DNA of 64,000 bases, from the NCBI GenBank assembly GCA_964016885.1, contig OZ024740.1, forward strand, positions 303,890,405-303,954,404, in the 5' to 3' direction. Positions 32,001-46,300 of the stretch are shown here, piece by piece; the first letter of the stretch is position 1, and each line of letters begins with the position of its first letter. This stretch comes from Eledone cirrhosa (taxonomy: Eukaryota > Mollusca > Cephalopoda > Octopoda > Eledonidae). The notes beneath the pieces were generated by a model, which made no database searches, was not told the DNA's origin, and saw only the letters and a list, made by a program, of their open reading frames with translations. Position numbers and translations under genes: made by a program.

Positions 32001-35000
32001 ACTTCCCCAAGCTGTCCCATATATAGAAAATATAGAATCATTCCAAAATCTTTTTTTTAAATTTCAAAATTCAAAGCACTTCCTTTGCCAAATATTTCAG
32101 ATAAAGATCTAACAATTATAATAATAATTTCTAATACTAATGTTGTACATTAGGGAGGACTGGGTGGGGTGGTGACAGTTGAAAAACCAATGACAATACT
32201 TGACTGGTATACATTTTACTATTAGCAATCATAATGTTTAGCACATGCACATAATTTTTCTAGGTTTCTCCCTTGATTTAAAAAAAAAAGCCAGAATTAG
32301 TTGTTTAGTTTACATATTGAGACCCCAACCAAATCTATTCTATAACATATGGGATTTCTTGTAATGTTTTTTAATGACTAAAGAAAATTAATTGTGCTGG
32401 AATGCTACCACTTAAAATAAAATTTCACTGGAGATAGATTAGCAAAATTTAATGGTGAGGGGGAATTATTTGAGAGCCGAGAGTAAGCTGAAAAATCATC
32501 ATGATCAGTTTTAAGTCAATTTTTCCATGCTGGCATGGGTTAGATGGGTTGTCCTGTTGTAGGCAACGCTAGGTCAGGTGACTATGTCTTGCATATACAG
32601 AACTGATTTTAGCTTGGTTTCTACAGCTAGATGCCCTTCCTAACATCAACCCCATTTACAGTATTGGGTGCTTTTTGTTGTGTCACCAACATGACCATTT
32701 ACAGTGTGGGCTGGGTGCTTTTTGTCATGATACCTACATGACCGATTCACAGTGTGGGCTGTGTGCTTCACTAGATGCATACTTCGTACTGCCCTTGTGG
32801 AAAATGTATGGGAGTGGGGTGGTGCATACTGTATATATGCTTCAGCTTCAGCCTGTGCCGAGTCTGGTAGTCTTGTGTTATTGCCTTTGAGAGATGCAAC
32901 TGAGCAAGGTCAGCTTTTATCACCTCATCCAAAGTCTTCCTGGGTCTACCCACTCCAAGGCTTCCATTTTGAGCAATCTGCACCTTTTTATACAGCTGTC
33001 ATCCATCATATGCATCACATGTCCATACCAATCCAGTCACCTCTCCTGCACACTACATTTGATTTCTCTTATGCCTAGTTTCTCTTTCAGTTTGTTTATG
33101 CTTCGCTGTTCTTGTATATTACTATTACATATCCCTCGGAGAATGTAAAATTTTCAATCTACGCACGTCTTCTGCACACAACGCCCATGTCTCACTAACA
33201 TGCAACATTGCTGTTCACATGCACGCATCATACAGTCTACCTTTCATTTTGAGGGAAAAGCCTTTTGCAGCTAGCAGTAGTATTAGTTCCCTGAAATTCT
33301 TCCATCCCGTTCTTACTCTGGCTACTGTACTTTCAGAACACCCACCTCCCTACTAATTCGGTCACCTAGGTAACAGAAGCTGTCTACTGTTTCTACCTAG
33401 CCCTCCCCAAAAAGAGATTTGAAGTTAGTAATATTCCTTATTCCAGCTTTCACACACAATTTGATAAATAAAATATAACCACTGAAATAACATACCTGAG
33501 CTGGAGTATGATGCATTAAAAGTGTACGGAATCTAGAATTGTGTCGGTCATCTGTAAACTGACCAATCTGAAAAGGAAACAGTGAATTAGATAAACAAAA
33601 TGAAAGAAAAGCAGCATAGAATTGTAACAGGAAGCACCTACCTGTAAATCCTTTTAAGTGACATCTAACTGAACTGGATTTGAACTATTTATTACTCTAT
33701 TACATGTTCCAGCTGATTAGGTTTAGCTTCTGTATACTATCATAATACTAATTTACAGGGACAAAAGTTATAATTAACCCTTTAGCATTTACATTACTCT
33801 ATATTTATTATTGTAGTTTCACAGTAAAAGCTTTATATTTAATAATATCGAATCTATGAGATTTTGATATATTTATTTTGAGAACAATACCTTAACATCA
33901 GTATGAGGGAACGATTATGGCCAGTTTGATCAGAAAGAGGTGAGAAAATTCTGGCTGGATATGGCCAGTTTAAATGCTAAAGGGTTAAACAAAAAACTGT
34001 GAGGAAAAAAATATAATTCAAAACTATACTCACATGAAATTTTCCAATAGAAGTGTCCACAAAACATACACCGTAAGTAAGACATCCATCATTTTCCTCC
34101 TTCAAATATAATGTACAATAGTTTACAAGTATAAATCACTAAATTGTATGCATAAGGTAAATTAGAAACTATCAACTGTAGGTATCACGACAAAAAGCGT
34201 TCTGTCCACACTCTAAAATGGTTGTGTAGGTGTCATGACAAAAACTGCCCAGCCCACACTCTAAAGTGATTGTGTAGGTGTCATGACAAAAAGTGCCCAG
34301 TCCATGCTGGTGTGTCACACGAAAAAAAAAAAAACACCCAGTATACACTGTAAATATGTTTGGCATTAGGAAGAGCATCCAGCTGTAGAAACCAAGTCAA
34401 AATCAGTTCTGTAATGAGCAAGACATGGGCACCTGATCTGACTTGTCTCACAACGGAAGAGCTCATCTAACCCATGCTAGCATGGAAAAATGGACATTAA
34501 ATGGCGATGATGCTTAATCTAGTCACAGCACATCACACACACATATCATCATCAACATCATCACTATTTTATATCCGTTCTTCCATGCTAGCATGGGTTA
34601 GACGGGTTGTCCTGTTGTGGGCAGTGTCTGGTGTCAGCTGACCATGTCTTGCTCATACGGGAACTAATTCTGGCTTGATTTCTACAGCTGGATGCCCTTC
34701 CTAACACCAACCTCATTTACAGTGAGTGCTGGGTGCTTTTTTGCCGTGGCGCCTACACGTCCACTTTAAGTGTGGGCTGGGTGCTTTTTTGCCGTGGCAC
34801 CTCCACGACCAGTTTATAATCAATTACTAATTAATCAAGAAAATCAGATAAAATACCCCTAGAGAGGGAAAAAAGTAGACAGGGACAGAAGTGACTGTCC
34901 ACTATTTTTCCATGTCCAAGATACTTTACACAATTTTCTCAACTATTATTTATAGTGATTAACTATCATTAATGTGATTTTGCATTAAGACACTATAACA

Positions 35001-37799
35001 TTTAAAATTTTCAAAATGCTCCATTTGTCAACAGCTTTAACAAAAATAAACATGGTTTAGAATTTCTGCAGAAAATTTACAGTATTAGAGTAAAAACTAC
35101 AATTTTCAATGTGATGCAATCATAGTGTTGTTTTGTACTTTTCTAGAATGTCTTGCTAATGCACTACAGGGCGTTAAGAATTAAACTAAGACCTCATTAA
35201 AGAATATTATACTAGATAAAAATATGCAAGGTAACCTTTTCAGTAACAGCCAACAGGTAGGAATCAGCAGATTCACAACAGTCACCTTCCATGTAGTTGT
35301 ATGTTTTGGTACCTTTTGTTGTGATCCTGCAGATCTCACGCTTCATCACTTTGTCGAATTTAGTAACAGTATGTTCTGGAATGGAGAAGGATAAAATATC
35401 AAATTTATATTTACATTATTTGAAACATTTATGCTATGAAACAATCATCTATAAAAAACCTGTCCAACAAAAGATCAGGATAATTCAGCTGTCAAAAAAT
35501 CATGACAGCTTTGTTAGTGCTGGTGCTTCGATAAAATGCCCTTGGTAGAGCATGGGACGTCTGAGCACTTGGTAGAGTTCAGAAATATATATAAACAAAA
35601 TGTAGGCCCGCTCAGTCCGTCTGAGTGGTCAGCAGCCCTGTTTGAGTACTGGATTGGTCTGTGGGAACTTGTCCAATACTTGCTAGCAAGGAGAACTGAT
35701 GTTAAATGATTATAGACTGAAGCTTTTAGTATTTTTTAAATAATCTCACGTTTTTTAACTCTTTCATTCATCATTTCTGGTGTCTCAGTTTGCTCCACAC
35801 GTGCCACCTTGTAACCTTTCTGGACAAGAAGATCTGCGTATCTTCCATAAGCAATTTCAGGGAAACCGGAATGTGCATAATCTCCCTAAGTAAATAAATA
35901 AGAATATAAATATATAGGTAAACCAAGCCAAAATCGGTCCAATGTGAGCCAGACATGATCATCTGATCTGGCTTGGTTCATATCTGGACAACTTGTCTAA
36001 TCCATGCTAGCATGGAAAAATGGTCATTAAACAGTGGTGATGATGATGATAGCTATGGGTGCGTGTTTAAGGTGTTTACTTTGCAAGTACGTAGTTTCAG
36101 ATTTAGTCCCACTGTTGGACACCAGAGGTATGTGTCGAGTTGCCCAATATCCTTGTTAGTGAAATGTATGAGACAGATACTAAGTGAAAGCCCATTGTAT
36201 ATGTGTATGTCCCTGGATTTAGTGGTTCAATAAAGAGATCACTTATATGATAAACTAAAATCTCTTCACGGTAGTACCGGAGGAAAGGGGGAATAATTTT
36301 TTCTAAGTTGCCTCCCTTGATTTTTTTTAAAATTCAAAATAATTTAATGTACAAACTTGTATAAGGAATTAAAAAATGATTTAAAAGCTAATTTTGCCAT
36401 CTTTATATTTGCTGTGTTTATGTCCGCCTTTCCAACTTTTTCTCCCTAAAAAATCTACCTTTTCTTCAGACCAATAATATATAAACACATTGAGATAATT
36501 GTGAAACTACTATCTTAACTATAATAAGGGAGGAGTGCGGGACAGCATCCAGAATATAGTTTTTAATCACATTAGTAAAATAAGTTGGATTACTTTGAAT
36601 AGATAATTGTTTCTACTTTTTGGCACAAGGCCAGCAATTATCCCAGTGCATTACTAGTACTTTATTTTATCGACCCTGTAAGGATGAAAGGCAAAGTTAA
36701 CCTCGGCGGGATTTGAACTCAGATAATAAAGGGAGATAATGAATGAATATTACATAATTTATCTACTCAATTTCGTAACAAATGATTAATCATAAATAAT
36801 TTTATTGCATATTTCAAGATTCACTTCTTTTAAAAGATTCAAATTTCAATACATCCACTATATCACCACAACCACCATATATATATAGAGAAAATACATG
36901 AATCAAAGTTCTGTTTAAATCATTTATTTGCTTACAATTGTTTCTTCCAAACCGAGGTTTGGAGTCTTCGGAGCAATTTTTCAATGATTTTTTACATCCT
37001 TGACCTCCTTTCCAACACAAGAGACATATAGAAACATATGTATATATCGATGCACAGTGGGTTGACATCCATTATAATAATATAGCATGGCAATATACAT
37101 ACAAAGATTAAAGACATATTAAAGGACAAAATTAAAGTTAAAATACAACATTGGCAGTTTACGAAGATAAAGCAAGAGGATAGTTTGAAGTAGTTAGTGT
37201 ATGCAATAGTTACACGTGGGGCATGCACGTGTGTCTTATTTATATAAGATTATAGTGTAACACCCTGCCGCACTATAATCTTATATAAATAAGACACACG
37301 TGCATGCCCCACGTGTAACTATTGCATACACTAACTACTTCAAACTATCCTCTTGCTTTACCTTCGTAAACTGCCAATGTTGTATTTTAACTTTAATTTT
37401 GTCCTTTAATATGTCTTTAATCTTTGTATGTATATTGCCATGCTATATTATTATAATGGATGTCAACCCACTGTGCATCAATATATACATATGTTTCTAT
37501 ATGTCTCTTGTGTTGGAAAGGAGGTTAAGGATGTAAAAAATCATTGAAAAATTGCTCCGAAGACTCCAAACCTCGGTTTGGAAGAAACAATTGTAAGCAA
37601 ATAAATGATTTAAATAGAACTTTGATTCATGTATTTTCTATATAACTGCTCTGTAAAACAACTGATGTTGTTACATTGAGCTATTTATCTTACTGGTAAT
37701 AAGGTAGTAATAAATTACTGTCTTTCACTATTTAGGGTTTAAAATATATATAACTATAAAGGGTTTTAGTATATACACAACCATAAATAGTATCCTTAA

Positions 37800-37858
<59 letters not shown>

Positions 37859-37915
37859 AGTGAGAAAGAAAGAGACAGTGTGTGAAGAGAGATACAAAGA
37901 GACTATGTGACAGAC

Positions 37916-37968
<53 letters not shown>

Positions 37969-40900
37969 TAAATAGTGAAATAGAACTTCCGCTGATTGTA
38001 AACAAAGCTAATTTTCAAAACAACGCTAAGCTCTGTATCTTTCTCTCTCAAGAGAGAGGGAGAGAAATGAAGAGATTAGGATGTTTTTCAACGCGCTGAC
38101 GTGTATGTGTGTGCGTATGTGCATATACATACATTACAAACAGGTAATACACACATCTAGGACCACATACAACACGCAAGTAGGTAATACTCACATCTAG
38201 GACCAGATACAACACACAAGCAAGTAATACACACATCTAGAACCACATACAACACACAAGCAAGTAATACACACATCTAGAACCACATACAACACACAAG
38301 CAGGTAATACACACATCTAGAACCACATACAACAGACAAGCAGGTAATACAGGGTGTTTCATAAACATTGATATCATGGTCTGTACCCAAGGTTGTCATT
38401 AAAATATATATCATGAATTAGTGTTATAATGTTGCTCAACATTAAGCTTGTCCCATCTTGTTGTCCTAGACTTTGTTGTTTCTGGACATTTACATCTCAA
38501 ATGATATCAATTTTTTTGAAACACCCTGTACATACATCTAGGACCACATAAACAAAAGGCAGGCGAAAGGGGTGGACAAACGAGCTACTACCAGAGCAAA
38601 AGATAACAATATTGCGGGGAGCACTGGGAAACCTCTCTAATATTTTGAGGCAAGCCAGTACACTCGCAGCGTTACCTGAAGTGATGGCCAAGCTGAGGTA
38701 CTGGAACAACCAAGCGCCTTCACGAGCATTACCAGTTACCTCTGTTAGGTGAGCTGCCAGTGACGATAAGAATCTCGCAGTCAGTAGCCCAACTTCCCCA
38801 AATGTCTCGAATACCACAGGCTAGAAAATGTAGTTAGCCAACAGATCACGGTATTTTAGGATTCTGTTCTGTTCAGCTGTAGATGCTGTGGCTCTCGCCC
38901 TTACTGTTGCATCCGGGATGTGGGAAGAAGCAAAATAGTCACTAACTGTGATGTCCCAGACAAGGCATCTGCCTCTTGACCAGGATCACAGGGTAAGACC
39001 GCCAGGTCTTTTCCCATCAATTCTGAACAACCCAGACGGTTTCATAATTGAGGTGATGTTTGTCCGGACCAAAGCTCTTCAGTGGTAATAGGACAGCGTA
39101 TGTGCGCGCACACGAGTTTGTCGGCATTCTTAAATTAGAGACGTATGCATTATATATGTGTGTGTGTGTGTGTGTCATATATGTGTGTGTATGTGTCACG
39201 TTTTTAAAATAGAGACATGTGTGTATCCCCTTCCTTTTACACACACACATACATTCACACAAACACACATTTTGTGACGGACAGAAGTCGCTCAAATTTA
39301 TATACATGTGAATGGAGTTCCACTGAAGCAGCTGGAGAAGTTCAAGTATCATGAGTGATGGGATGCAGGAGGCTGAATTAAGTGCAAGAATTGCAAAAGT
39401 TGATGCAGTAATGCGCCAGTTTCAGCATCAGTAATCAGAAGAAGGGAGGTAGGTGTAAAAGCCAAACTCGCTGTCATCTTAGTATTTCTGCCAACCCTTA
39501 CCGAGGGTCATGAATCTTGGGTAATGACCGAAAGAATACAATTGCAAATACAAACGGCAGAAATGGGGATCTTCAGAAAGGTCTTTGGAGTAACATTACT
39601 CGATAAAGGGCATAGCTCAGAGATCAGAGACTCACTCCTGGTTGAGCCGCTACTTCTCCGGATTGAGAGATCACAGCTCTGATACTATGGGCATGTGATT
39701 AGAGTCTCTCAGGAAAGAATCGCTGGACAGATTTTACCGGCAAAACCAACCTGCAAGAGACCCATAGGTAGACCCCGAGGAAGATAGTAGGATAACATCC
39801 ATGAGCTTGGCTGGTCACGCTTTGGGATCCAGCTGGATCAGTTAGAGATGTTTGCTTCCTACAGACTAACTGGAAAGAGTGTTTGAGAAGGACTCTGCCC
39901 CCACGACTCTCTCAGAAATAGGTGGGTGAAGAAGAAGATATTGTCAATTTACTTTTCAATTTACATATCATATCTATAAGCATATATATTTGCGTATAAA
40001 ACCAATACGTACACAACAAATGGTAGCTAGTCATATATAATTCTCTACATACATTTGAGCTTTATATATATATATATATATATGTGTGTGTCCTAAGGTT
40101 CCTTTTAGTCTGATTTCATTTTGTTCGTAAGTAATTTTTATTATTTATTATTTCCAATGATTGAAAATAACGAATGAAAATTCTAAATAGAACTGTGTCA
40201 ATTATATCCACTTATGCACCCCAATTTGGTCTACCAGATGTTATAAAAGACAGGTTCTATGAGTCGCTAATGCTCACACCTTCCCAAATAACCAATAGTG
40301 ACTACATAATTATTGCTGGCGACCTTAATGGGCATGTTGGACAACATTGTGATGGCTATGACGGGATCCATGGAGGTTATGGGTTTGGTACTTGAAACGA
40401 GGAAGGCTTCAGGATTCTGGAATTCTGTGATGCCAGTAACCTAGCTATCTGTAATACAAACTTTAAAAAATGAGACAATCACTTGATCAGGGGAGCACAC
40501 CAACCACATAGACTTTATCCTTACTAGAAGACGAGACAGAGTGTCTGTTGTAAACACTAAGTCTCTCCCTGGTGAAGAATGCACCTCCCAACAAAGCCTA
40601 ATAGTTAGTGACCTCATAGTCAGAGCTAGACGAACTCGACGACAGAGGACAACCTTAAGAAGAATGTGGAAGTTGAAGGGCCCCACAGCCAGTAACAAAT
40701 TTAAAGGCATATTACTTAATGCTTTTGACAGTAAGAGCAATTAGAGACATACAATATCAGTGGGAATTCCTAAAAGTTAACCTGCTAAAGGCGACAGATG
40801 AAATCTGTGGATGGAGCAGACCTTTAGGGAGGAGGAGAGTAACTTGGTGTTGGAACAGTAGGGTGAAGGAGACAATTGAGGTCAAAAGGAATGCTTGAAA

Positions 40901-43363
40901 ATAATGGCAGGATGGGGGAAGTAGAGAACACTATCTGGTGGCTAGGAGAGAAGCTAAGCATCAAGTGTACTTTGTAAGGGAAGCAGAGGATAGAAAGTTC
41001 AAGAATGTTCTACAACACGAGGACCAAAAACGTGAGGTGTTCAGGATTGCGAGGCAATGTGTCAAATTGTGATATTGTCTGGGAGATGTGTGTCCGTAAT
41101 GATGATGGTGTGCTTGCCCTCACTGATACTGATAAGAAGGTAGCTTGGAAGTGCCACTACAAGAGACTACTAAATGAGGCGAATGAATGGGATAAAGATA
41201 TTTTGCCCCAACTTGATCCAACATAGGGACCAGCTGTGCAAGTTAGTGGTAGTATAATAAGTAAGGCAATCAAAGATATGAAGACAGGCAAGGCAGCTGG
41301 GCCTTCAGAGATAGTTGAAAGCATCTGGAATGGTGGGGCATGCCATGGTCACGCGGATAGTAAACCAAGTAATACAGAATGGGGTCATACCAAATGACTG
41401 GCGTAGCAGCATCATTGTTAACTGCTACAAGGGCAAAGGAGATGCTCTAGGGCTACCTCCTTACTCACCACCATAGGCGCTGAGCTGGCCAGCCGCAGGT
41501 ATGAGCCCCGCGAGTTGGAGTGGCTTTTCCAGCGCGTCCCCCTTGCCGTCCTCCGGGGAAACGCCTTCTCCATTCTATCTGCCGGGGCTGTGGGTGGGCC
41601 CCATCGTGTATCATTTTTGTAAATATGACAACAATTTATCCAACTAATGATGTATTATCTTCGCTTTTTTTCCGTTCTTTCTGTATTAGGATATTCTAAA
41701 TAAATTAGTCTATTTAAAAAAAAAATATATATACCAAAGAAAAAGTTAGTTGACCAGGTCATGAAGGTTACAGAATAAGTTATCGCACTGCTGATTAGGG
41801 ACTGAATTGATCTAGATGAGATACAGTTTAGGTTTGTGGCAGGTAAAAGTACCGCGGATGCTCTCTTCCTTATATGGCAACTACAGGAGAAGTACCTAGC
41901 TAAAAGTAAACCCCTCTACTTAGCTTTGGTTGACTTGGAGAAAGCATTTGACAGAGTCCCCCGCTCCATTATCTGGTGGGCTCTAGGAGTTGATGAGTGG
42001 CTTGTGAAACCTATACAAGCCATGTATAGAGAAAGACAGCAAGGTTAGAATTATTAATGAATATGGTGAAGAATTTAGCATAAAAGTAGGTGTTCACCAA
42101 GGCTCTGTCCTTAGCCCATTCCTGTTTATTATTGCTCTACAGGCTATAACAGACGAGTTTAAGACTGGCTGTCCATGGGAACTTCTATATGCAGATGATC
42201 TAACTCTCATAGCTGAATCTATGGCAGAACTAGAGCAGAAATTCTAAATCTGGAAGCATGGCCGAGAATCAAAAAGCATTACAGTTAACTTGTCTAAGAC
42301 TAAAGTTCTAGTATGTTGTAGAAAGGAAAATAGGACACAGGTTCCCTCTAGGAAATGGCCTTGCCCAGTGTGTAGGAAAGGAGAAGGTAGAAATTCCATT
42401 CTATGTTCCAAATGCAAGCTATGGGTACAAAGAATGTAGGTTTTATATGTGGCTGATGCTCAGGTGCAGTAAGTAGCAAGTGCCCACTGGATACTAGCTC
42501 CTTCAACTGCCCAGATGGTTCTATAGAAATAGTAGACACTTTCCGTTTCCTGGGTGACAAAATCAGCAGTGGAGGAGGGTGTTCTGAAAGTACTGGAGCC
42601 AAAGAACGGGATGGAAAAAATTTAGAGAGCTAATACCGTTGTTGGCCACAAAAGGTTTCTCTCTAAAAATGAAAGGCAGATTGTATGATGCTTGTATACA
42701 AACAGCAATGTTACATGGTAGTGAGACCTGGGCATTGTGTGCAGAGGATCTACACAGATTGGAAACGAAGCATGCCTGCTTCAATGGATATGTAATAGTA
42801 ATATACACAAACAGCAAAGCGTAAACGAACTAAGTGAGAAATTAGGAAGTGGGATCAGATGTAATTTACTAGAGAGGAGATTGCATTGGTACGGTCATGT
42901 GATGGATATGAAGGACAGCTATATAAACAAGTGCAGGGTGATCAAAATTGATAGAAGCTACAGAGTAGGTAGATCCAGAAAGACCTGGGATGAGGTGATA
43001 TAAGCTAACCTTGCACACTTGAACCTCTCTAAGACAATGACACAGAATCGAGATCTTTGGTGCTATGCAGTAATACAGAAGACCCACCCTCCCTTGCGCA
43101 TGGACTTAAATTTACATACAGTAGGCACCACTTAATCCAATATACACCCTACACCCCTTACACTGTATAGTGGTCATGTAGGAGACATGATAAAAAACAC
43201 CCAGCACCACACTATAAATATGGTTGGCGTTAGGAAGGGCATCCAGCCAGAAAGTCCTATACGAGTGAGACACGATCACCCCCAACCCAAATTGCCTTAA
43301 ATGGGACAAGCCCATCTAACCCATGCTAGCGTGGAAGATAGACGTTAAACAATGATGATGATG

Positions 43364-43394
<31 letters not shown>

Positions 43395-46300
43395 CACACA
43401 CACATACTTTCTTATAGTAATATATATTGAAATTTATCATGCATTTACTTTAAATAAGAGAAAAGAAGATACCTTCATGTAGATTAAACCTAATTTAGCC
43501 ACCCCTATCGCAGCGTCCATGTGGAAGAGTTCATAAAATTTGCCAACCTGTATTTAAAAGGAAAATAATGAACTATTACAAAACATCTCATGATTTTATA
43601 GTGAAATGACATTTCAATGGGAACATAATGGGTTAACAATATCACGTTGCTTTTTACTGAAGTTATTTTATCATGAAGTCATTTCTGTTTAACATACCAT
43701 GGTTTTATAGTGAAGTGACATTATAGAGGCATTTCTGCTTAACTACATCCAATAAGTTTAGTGTGAAATTACATCCCCTGATTTGGGAGCTGTATTTGTT
43801 TAGTAAATGATATGATCTAAGACCACATATTGAAATTGAAGTGATTACATGAAGGGAGAGTCATTTTAGCCATTTAAGACAACACCAAAAAAAATTACAA
43901 TAATGAGGTTGGATAGTCTCAAAATGGTTCCAGTTATATTGTTAGGCTCAAGTCTTCTTTTTTACTTTATTAAATTCCTCCAAATTTGCTATTCTTTTCA
44001 AAATTAATTGAAACACATAGGCAGTGTATTTTATTGCAAATACAGTAATGAAAGGGTTAAAGCAGAATTACCTTAAAAAACAGGATAGTATCGTAATGGT
44101 TGGATTTCATCTCCCACCACTGACGCATAGCCTGAAATGGAATAGGTTGTAGTTAAGATCACAGCTTTTCAGAGTCATTACATAAAATATAGAATTATTC
44201 TCTATCAGATCATTATCTACACAGCTCATCGACACCTATACAGACCATCTGACACCTATATATTCCTATTACACATTCAAAACTTATCCAACGCATGCGA
44301 GCATGGAGAACAGACATAACATCTAGCACACACTACTATCCCTTACCTCCCCTTTCCATACAACTCCAATGCCCTAACCCCCCACCTGATAGGTGCCCCA
44401 CCCTAGATCTCCGACTCCAATCCCCATACACGTGCCCCCCCCCCCTCCAGTCCACACTCTAAAGTGGTTGTGTAGGTGTCATGACAAAAAGCACCCAGTC
44501 CACACTGCAAATGTGGTTGGTGTTAGGAAAGACATCCAGCTGTAGAAACCAAATCAGAATCGGTTAAGTGTTAGTTGAAGACAGTCATCTGCTCTGGCTT
44601 GTCTCACGTCTGAACAATTCGTCTCACCGATGCTAGTGTGGAAAAATGGATCTTAAACAGTGATGATGATAAGCCCCACTTCATAAGCATCAACACAAGA
44701 ACACTATCCAGTTGCATAAACCCAAACACAACTAGATACATATTCCTTATAACTAGCCAGTTTCTCAACATGTACAAAACCTTAAGGGGAGACCAACAAC
44801 TTTTAAGGGTTGGTGCTTAGCTTTGACTTCATAAATTACCTCTTAATAGGATGGATGTCAGTCTATTTCATGTCACATTTCCTGATGCTACCTATATCCA
44901 ATCTCTAGGTGAACTCAACCAAGGACTTGAGGCACCAGTACTAGATTTGAATTTAAAGCTTTTTAACTGGTTGTCCAATATGTTATCCACTCAGCCCCTT
45001 CTCTTTTATTTTATCAAAACTTAATATAGGTTCTTAAATTACATCATTTTACATCCACTTTCCACACTGGCACTTATGGGACAGGCTGTCACAGTCCAAG
45101 ACTTGATGGGTTGGAGCAATTTAATCTTGCTCATATGCTCCATATTTGATATGGTTTCTATGGTTGGATGTCCTTCCTAGTGTCAATTCCTTTAGAGGGA
45201 GTATTGAGTGTGTTGGTATATATTGAATGTATTAGTACATCCACCTCTACTGCTAATGAGGTCACATAGATAGCAAAAGCATTCTACTACTTCTACTGAG
45301 CCTTCTGAACATTTAAAGTTTATTTTATCAGTAACCTTACTACTGACTATTCCTGTGCACCTGTCACATGTGAAGTCTACTTTGCTTGAAAGCCTACCTG
45401 TGATCCTACTACATCTCATATTTATCTACTGTCCACACTCTTTGGAGTTTCTACCTATTTGTTTTGCCATTTACCTGGTGCCATACAAAGTCCTATCCTC
45501 TTTCATACAAAACTAAAATCTATTACAATGTTGGAATTAATAAAACTGAAAAACAAAGCATTAATAATAAATTTTAAAAAGTGGTCTAATTTTTATAACT
45601 TACAGGAGTAACTTTAGCCATGAATGATTCTGGAACATACAGGGTGCGACTATCATAATCTGGATGACTTGTTGGTCGTTTATTTTTATCCCTGCACATT
45701 TTATTAAAAAAAAAGTAAGTACGTTTAGTATCAGAGGAAATTAGGCAGCCATTTTTTCTGTTCTAACTTGCTGTTTGTAAATAACTGAGGGAAATGTCTC
45801 AAGTTTTGTTAATACTTCCATAGTAGAAAACCAGATCTCAAATTTCAACAATAAAAATATTATACTATGAAAGGAGATAAAAGTCTAAAACAAACCAAAA
45901 GCACTAGCTCAAAGAGTAGCTCAATAGAAAAAATGATGATTTAAGCTACATAATGGTTTAGGGAAGAGGGTGACGGGCTCTATGCCTGCTGCTCTCATTT
46001 TAGTATTTTAGAGTTCAGCAGCAAATATTTGATTGGTTATCTCATTTTATAAGTTGGATTAATCTGAGCAGACTAAAGCTATCCAATATTAGAATATCAC
46101 TTGAACTTCTAGCTTTCTGTCTGGGCTACAAAGCCATCCTCACTAGAACTGAAGTAATACTACTATATAAATAAAAAATAAAATAATAAAAAAAAACAAA
46201 AAAACATATCAGTTCAGGAAATCCAGGAGTGGTTTTTTGTTTTAAATGTTACCAGCCTAGCCAAAACTGGCTCTGGTTCTATGAAATAAAATCACCACTT

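Noticed and set aside
36992..37536. Paired small genes in the palindrome arms ([15 protein letters not shown]...)
   Set aside because: Identical frames arise from the mirrored arms. Composition is AT-driven, with no known domain and no start context. Reported as a repeat instead.
37802..38005. Protein of alternating Ile and Tyr
   Set aside because: Translation of a TA microsatellite.
38141..38350. CRISPR-like regular repeats
   Set aside because: The 40-bp units are contiguous, with no unique spacers; the setting is an animal intron. It is a minisatellite.
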